Assembly: GCA_037624485.1 (NCBI GenBank)
Contig: JASJJC010000021.1
Coordinates: 62,001 to 126,000, forward strand
Origin: JAFMKE01 sp037624485
GTDB taxonomy: Bacteria; Bacteroidota; Bacteroidia; Chitinophagales; UBA8649
Direction: 5' to 3'
Length of the DNA stretch: 64,000 nucleotides
The notes beneath the pieces are model-generated. The model was given only the letters and a program-made list of their open reading frames with translations, searched no databases and was not told where the DNA came from. The translations under genes were made by a program, and so were the position numbers. Numbering within the stretch: the stretch's first letter is position 1; each line of letters begins with the position of its first letter. This document shows positions 61,246 through 64,000 of this stretch, piece by piece.

Positions 61246-61824
61246 TTATTGTTGTAACAAAGGTAAAAACCTTTTTTCAACTGCACGCATCAATAATTCA
61301 TAAGCTATATTTTCTTCATTCCAATTCAAGCTTTTGGTTTTTTCCCGCATCAATATAAATGATTCTTCTTCTGAGTCTAATTGAGAAAGTTGAGTGATAA
61401 ATTGATTATAGCCCTGTAGATCATTATTAAACAATTCAGCCTTTAGGATGAAGCTTTTATTTAAATCAATAACAGACTTTAAGCTTCTAAAGGGTTTATG
61501 TGTACTAAATTTTCTCTTCGTACTACTAATCTCTTGGAAAGGCGATCCCTCTTCGATTACTTGAATTTGAGGAGATTTTTCCGGTAATACTTCAGATTCA
61601 TCCTCCACCATTACATCATAAGTTTCAGGAACAGAATTTTCTTCCAAAAAGATTCCTGCGCTGCTTTTTAATTCTAAATTATTTACTTCTTCAAGTAATT
61701 GCAAGACCTGCTCTTTAAGTAACTCTTTTTCTAATTGAGATACTTTTTCTAATCCATCCTTCATGAAAACATTCATTAATAGATTGATTTTGTCCATTAA
61801 TGACGTGATTTTTTCTTGAGACAT
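61246..61824 (-). CDS. Conserved hypothetical protein of Bacteroidota
   Basis: A 192-residue soluble protein: an N-terminal coiled-coil-like helix (about 1-50, EKVSQLEKELLKEQVLQLLEEV), an acidic disordered linker (about 55-105), and a C-terminal helical domain with RSLKSVIDLNKSFILKAELFNNDLQGYNQFITQL, which I recall from a family widespread in the phylum, always with unknown role. Its stop directly abuts the ATG of the acyltransferase gene. It begins the flippase operon and is divergent from tdk. Confidence 0.72.
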   Translation of the reverse strand: MSQEKITSLMDKINLLMNVFMKDGLEKVSQLEKELLKEQVLQLLEEVNNLELKSSAGIFLEENSVPETYDVMVEDESEVLPEKSPQIQVIEEGSPFQEISSTKRKFSTHKPFRSLKSVIDLNKSFILKAELFNNDLQGYNQFITQLSQLDSEEESFILMREKTKSLNWNEENIAYELLMRAVEKRFLPLLQQ

Positions 61825-61913
61825 ACCGTTAATTTTATTTATACAACGAAAATAATTGAAAAAAATTTATTCAAAGAAAGCAATTTCTTATAATAGCTTG
61901 TATTTTTACCTCA

Positions 61914-62507
61914 ATGTTTATTGAACCAACGGTTAATAGAGATAAAAAAGGATGGATTGAAGTAGTCTGTGGTTCCATGTTTTCAGGAAAAACAGAAGAA
62001 CTCATACGTCGTTTAAAGCGAGCTATAATTGCCAATAAGAAAGTCGAAATATTTAAACCCGAGATCGATGTTCGTTATGATGAGAGTGAAGTCGTTAGCC
62101 ACGACAAAAACAGTATTCGTAGCACTCCCGTCAGTCATTCACAAAATATTTTATTGCTAGCTGATGGCGTAGAAGTTGTCGGTATCGATGAAGCGCAATT
62201 CTTTGACATGGAGTTAATCAGCGTATGTGAAAAGTTAGCTAAACGTGGAACGCGAGTTATCATTGCGGGATTAGATATGGATTTTCAAGGCAAACCATTT
62301 GGCCCTATGCCTTATCTATTAAGTATTGCTGATTATATTACTAAAGTACATGCAATATGTGTGCCTTGCGGTGAGATAGCTTTACACTCTTTCCGTAAAA
62401 TATCTAATGATAAAACGGTTCTCTTAGGCGAAAGAGAAAGTTACGAACCTCGCTGCAGAAAATGCTTTGAGGCGGGTATGGCAGAACAAAAGAAAGCAAA
62501 AATTTAG
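61914..62507 (+). CDS. tdk: Thymidine kinase
   Basis: A 197-residue type II thymidine kinase salvaging thymidine to dTMP. The P-loop is GSMFSGKTEE (20-29), the Walker B/lasso region is VVGIDEAQFF, and the zinc site combines CVPCG (about 152-156) with the C-terminal CRKC. It is monocistronic and converges with the ctp gene (6-bp gap). A near-match -7 box TATTTTTA lies 5 bp upstream of the ATG. Confidence 0.96.
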   Translation: MFIEPTVNRDKKGWIEVVCGSMFSGKTEELIRRLKRAIIANKKVEIFKPEIDVRYDESEVVSHDKNSIRSTPVSHSQNILLLADGVEVVGIDEAQFFDMELISVCEKLAKRGTRVIIAGLDMDFQGKPFGPMPYLLSIADYITKVHAICVPCGEIALHSFRKISNDKTVLLGERESYEPRCRKCFEAGMAEQKKAKI

Positions 62508-62513
62508 CTAAAT

Positions 62514-64000
62514 CTAATCGCCTAGCTGTTTCAAAGCTTCCTCGATAATCTTCGATTCTGTATTTAATACTTTGTAGAAACTCTCTTTATCGTAAAGCTG
62601 CCTTGCTAGGTTTGCCTTTAATAATAATTTGACTCCTTGATCGTAAGCTTCTTTTTCCATGAATTGTGCCTTAAATCCTTCGTCAACTGCGTATGCTTTA
62701 AATGAGTCTATAATTTGATTTGTAATCGCAAATTCGTCTATAAATTTCGACTCATTATATTGAGCTAATTTAGACGAATTCAGTTCCATAAACTGATACA
62801 AAAAAGGAGAAATATATGACCGCAGCGAAGCGACGTAGTAATTGGCATAACTCGTGTCTATGGGCATAAATATATCCGGAGCAATTCCACCACCACCATA
62901 TACCACTCGATTTTTTACCATAGTATAGTATTTTATCGTGTCTTGCTTATTGCTTACAGAATCTAAACCTAATAATTCCCCATTATCATATCTCGAATCA
63001 ACTTCATTAAAATAGTTATCTAAATCTTCATAAGATTTTTGAATACTTCTACCTGAGGGAGTATAATACCTGGCAATAGTAAGGCGCAAGGCAGAATTAT
63101 CTGGAAAGGCATATTGGTCTTGAACCAATCCTTTTCCAAAACTCCTTCTTCCGATTATGGTTCCTCTGTCCCAATCTTGCACAGCTCCTGCCAATATTTC
63201 GCTAGCCGAAGCAGAGTTTTGATCAATTAGAACAATCAATTTTCCCGCTTCAAAAATGCCTTTACGTGCAGTGGTGTATTCATATTTATCTTGATGTAAT
63301 CCTTCCGTATATACTACTAATTTACGCCCAGCTAATAATTCGTCGGCCATTTCTACAGATGCCTGTAAATATCCTCCTGGATTGCCCCGCAAATCAAAAA
63401 TAAGATTCTCCATACCTTCTTGTAATAGTCCAGATACGCCATTCATGAATTCCTCATACGTTGTTGCTGCAAATCGATTGACTTTTATATAACCTGTATT
63501 TTTGTTGAGCATATAACTCGCATCAACGCTATATAAAGGAATTTTATCTCGTGTAATTTCGAAATCAAGTAAGTTCCCATTACGAAGCACAGAAATCGCT
63601 ACCTTAGTTCCTTTTGGACCTTTCAACAATTTCATGACGTCTCCGTTGCTTACACCTACTCCGGCAACTATAGAATCTTTTACGGAAATAATCTTATCAC
63701 CACCCGATACGCCTACTTTTTCAGAAGGCCCACCTTCAATAGTGCTCTCTATATGTATGGTGTCTTTTATTATTCTAAATTGAACACCAATCCCTTCAAA
63801 ATTACCCTGCATATCTTCCCCAATTCCTTGAGTTTCTTCTGCTGAAATATAATACGAATGTGGATCTAGATCTTCTAGCAAATCTAAAATAGCCTTATCT
63901 TCTAAATCTTGCCGATTTATAGTATCCACATAGTGTTGCTCCACAAAGTCCAAAACGTCTTCTATCTTATTGTATTCGTATTTACTGAATACTGTATATT
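62514..64000 (-). CDS. S41 family C-terminal processing peptidase, 5' end outside window
   Basis: A carboxy-terminal processing serine protease with at least 495 residues in view; the frame continues without a stop through base 64000, so the N-terminus and signal peptide are missing. Present are the DLDPHSYYI motif, a PDZ domain (GIGVQFRIIKDTIHIES to KVGVSGGDKIISV), the S41 core DLRGNPGGYL, the catalytic serine in QNSASASEILAG (about 63207-63209) and the lysine of SFGKGLVQ. It cleaves C-termini of exported proteins in the periplasm. A TTG near 63953 is internal, not a start. Confidence 0.93.
   Translation of the reverse strand, partial: YTVFSKYEYNKIEDVLDFVEQHYVDTINRQDLEDKAILDLLEDLDPHSYYISAEETQGIGEDMQGNFEGIGVQFRIIKDTIHIESTIEGGPSEKVGVSGGDKIISVKDSIVAGVGVSNGDVMKLLKGPKGTKVAISVLRNGNLLDFEITRDKIPLYSVDASYMLNKNTGYIKVNRFAATTYEEFMNGVSGLLQEGMENLIFDLRGNPGGYLQASVEMADELLAGRKLVVYTEGLHQDKYEYTTARKGIFEAGKLIVLIDQNSASASEILAGAVQDWDRGTIIGRRSFGKGLVQDQYAFPDNSALRLTIARYYTPSGRSIQKSYEDLDNYFNEVDSRYDNGELLGLDSVSNKQDTIKYYTMVKNRVVYGGGGIAPDIFMPIDTSYANYYVASLRSYISPFLYQFMELNSSKLAQYNESKFIDEFAITNQIIDSFKAYAVDEGFKAQFMEKEAYDQGVKLLLKANLARQLYDKESFYKVLNTESKIIEEALKQLGD

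Noticed and set aside
1..64000. CRISPR array, insertion sequence, prophage, tRNA or rRNA
   Set aside because: I looked for regularly spaced repeats, transposase or integrase motifs, and tRNA/rRNA signatures on both strands and saw none; a covariance-model and repeat search would be needed to exclude small RNAs.

Overview
The window is a contiguous chromosomal segment from a member of the Bacteroidota, probably a marine or environmental flavobacterium-like lineage. The evidence is an AT-rich sequence, three secreted proteins ending in type IX secretion (T9SS) type A sorting domains, TonB-dependent receptors with carboxypeptidase-regulatory N-terminal domains, phylum-typical small families (DUF4296, DUF6495, DUF2795), a mevalonate kinase of the Bacteroidota type, and at least fourteen TAnnTTTG -7 promoter boxes just upstream of genes. 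No rRNA, tRNA, CRISPR array, insertion sequence or prophage was recognised. Both edge genes are cut: recQ on the left and an S41 C-terminal processing protease on the right.

Layout. 1-6 kb: recQ, a secreted TPR protein and gyrA, all on the minus strand. 6.2-9.5 kb: plus-strand operon exbB-exbD-tonB-folC. 9.5-11.8 kb: folE and a 6-pyruvoyl-tetrahydropterin synthase, then a divergent pair made of a futalosine-hydrolase-like protein and a DUF4442 thioesterase-like protein. 11.8-17.6 kb: a tight minus-strand operon running DUF4296 lipoprotein, scoA, scoB, class IV aminotransferase, a stand-alone protease-propeptide-like protein, and a T9SS metalloprotease. 17.6-24.5 kb: yggS, a rhodanese/HMG-CoA lyase operon, murQ, prfC, DUF2795 and PduO adenosyltransferase. 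24.5-32 kb: Wzi/RemB-type barrel, Na+ symporter, cysteine desulfurase, glmM, methyltransferase and PAP2 phosphatase. 32-40.7 kb: Cys-rich lipoprotein, a 900-residue PKD/T9SS protein and two tandem paralogous TonB receptors. 40.9-47.1 kb: O-methyltransferase, a membrane protein, an uncharacterised conserved family joined to a 2-oxo acid dehydrogenase E2, a dual-specificity phosphatase and lipA. 47.2-55 kb: SCP2/sulfotransferase/DUF1214 operon, barrel protein, WYL regulator, small thioredoxin-like proteins, purM, mevalonate kinase and a secreted CxxCxGxG protein. 55-64 kb: 3-hydroxyacyl-CoA dehydrogenase, T9SS M1 aminopeptidase, SDR enzyme, flippase/acyltransferase group, tdk and ctp.

Links between genes. 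ExbB/ExbD/TonB could energise the two TonB receptors. LipA makes the cofactor of the adjacent E2. HMG-CoA lyase and ScoAB are consecutive steps of acetoacetate metabolism. FolE feeds the neighbouring pterin synthase and, further on, FolC.

Most promising novelty: the 161-residue protein at 14550-15035 is visibly related to the N-terminal prodomain of the metalloprotease encoded 2 bp downstream. It looks like a prodomain that exists as a separate, co-transcribed protein, possibly an inhibitor or folding partner. Secondary candidates are the SCP2-sulfotransferase-DUF1214 operon, the MqnB-like protein with an altered active-site motif, and the exported protein with two DnaJ-type CxxCxGxG motifs.
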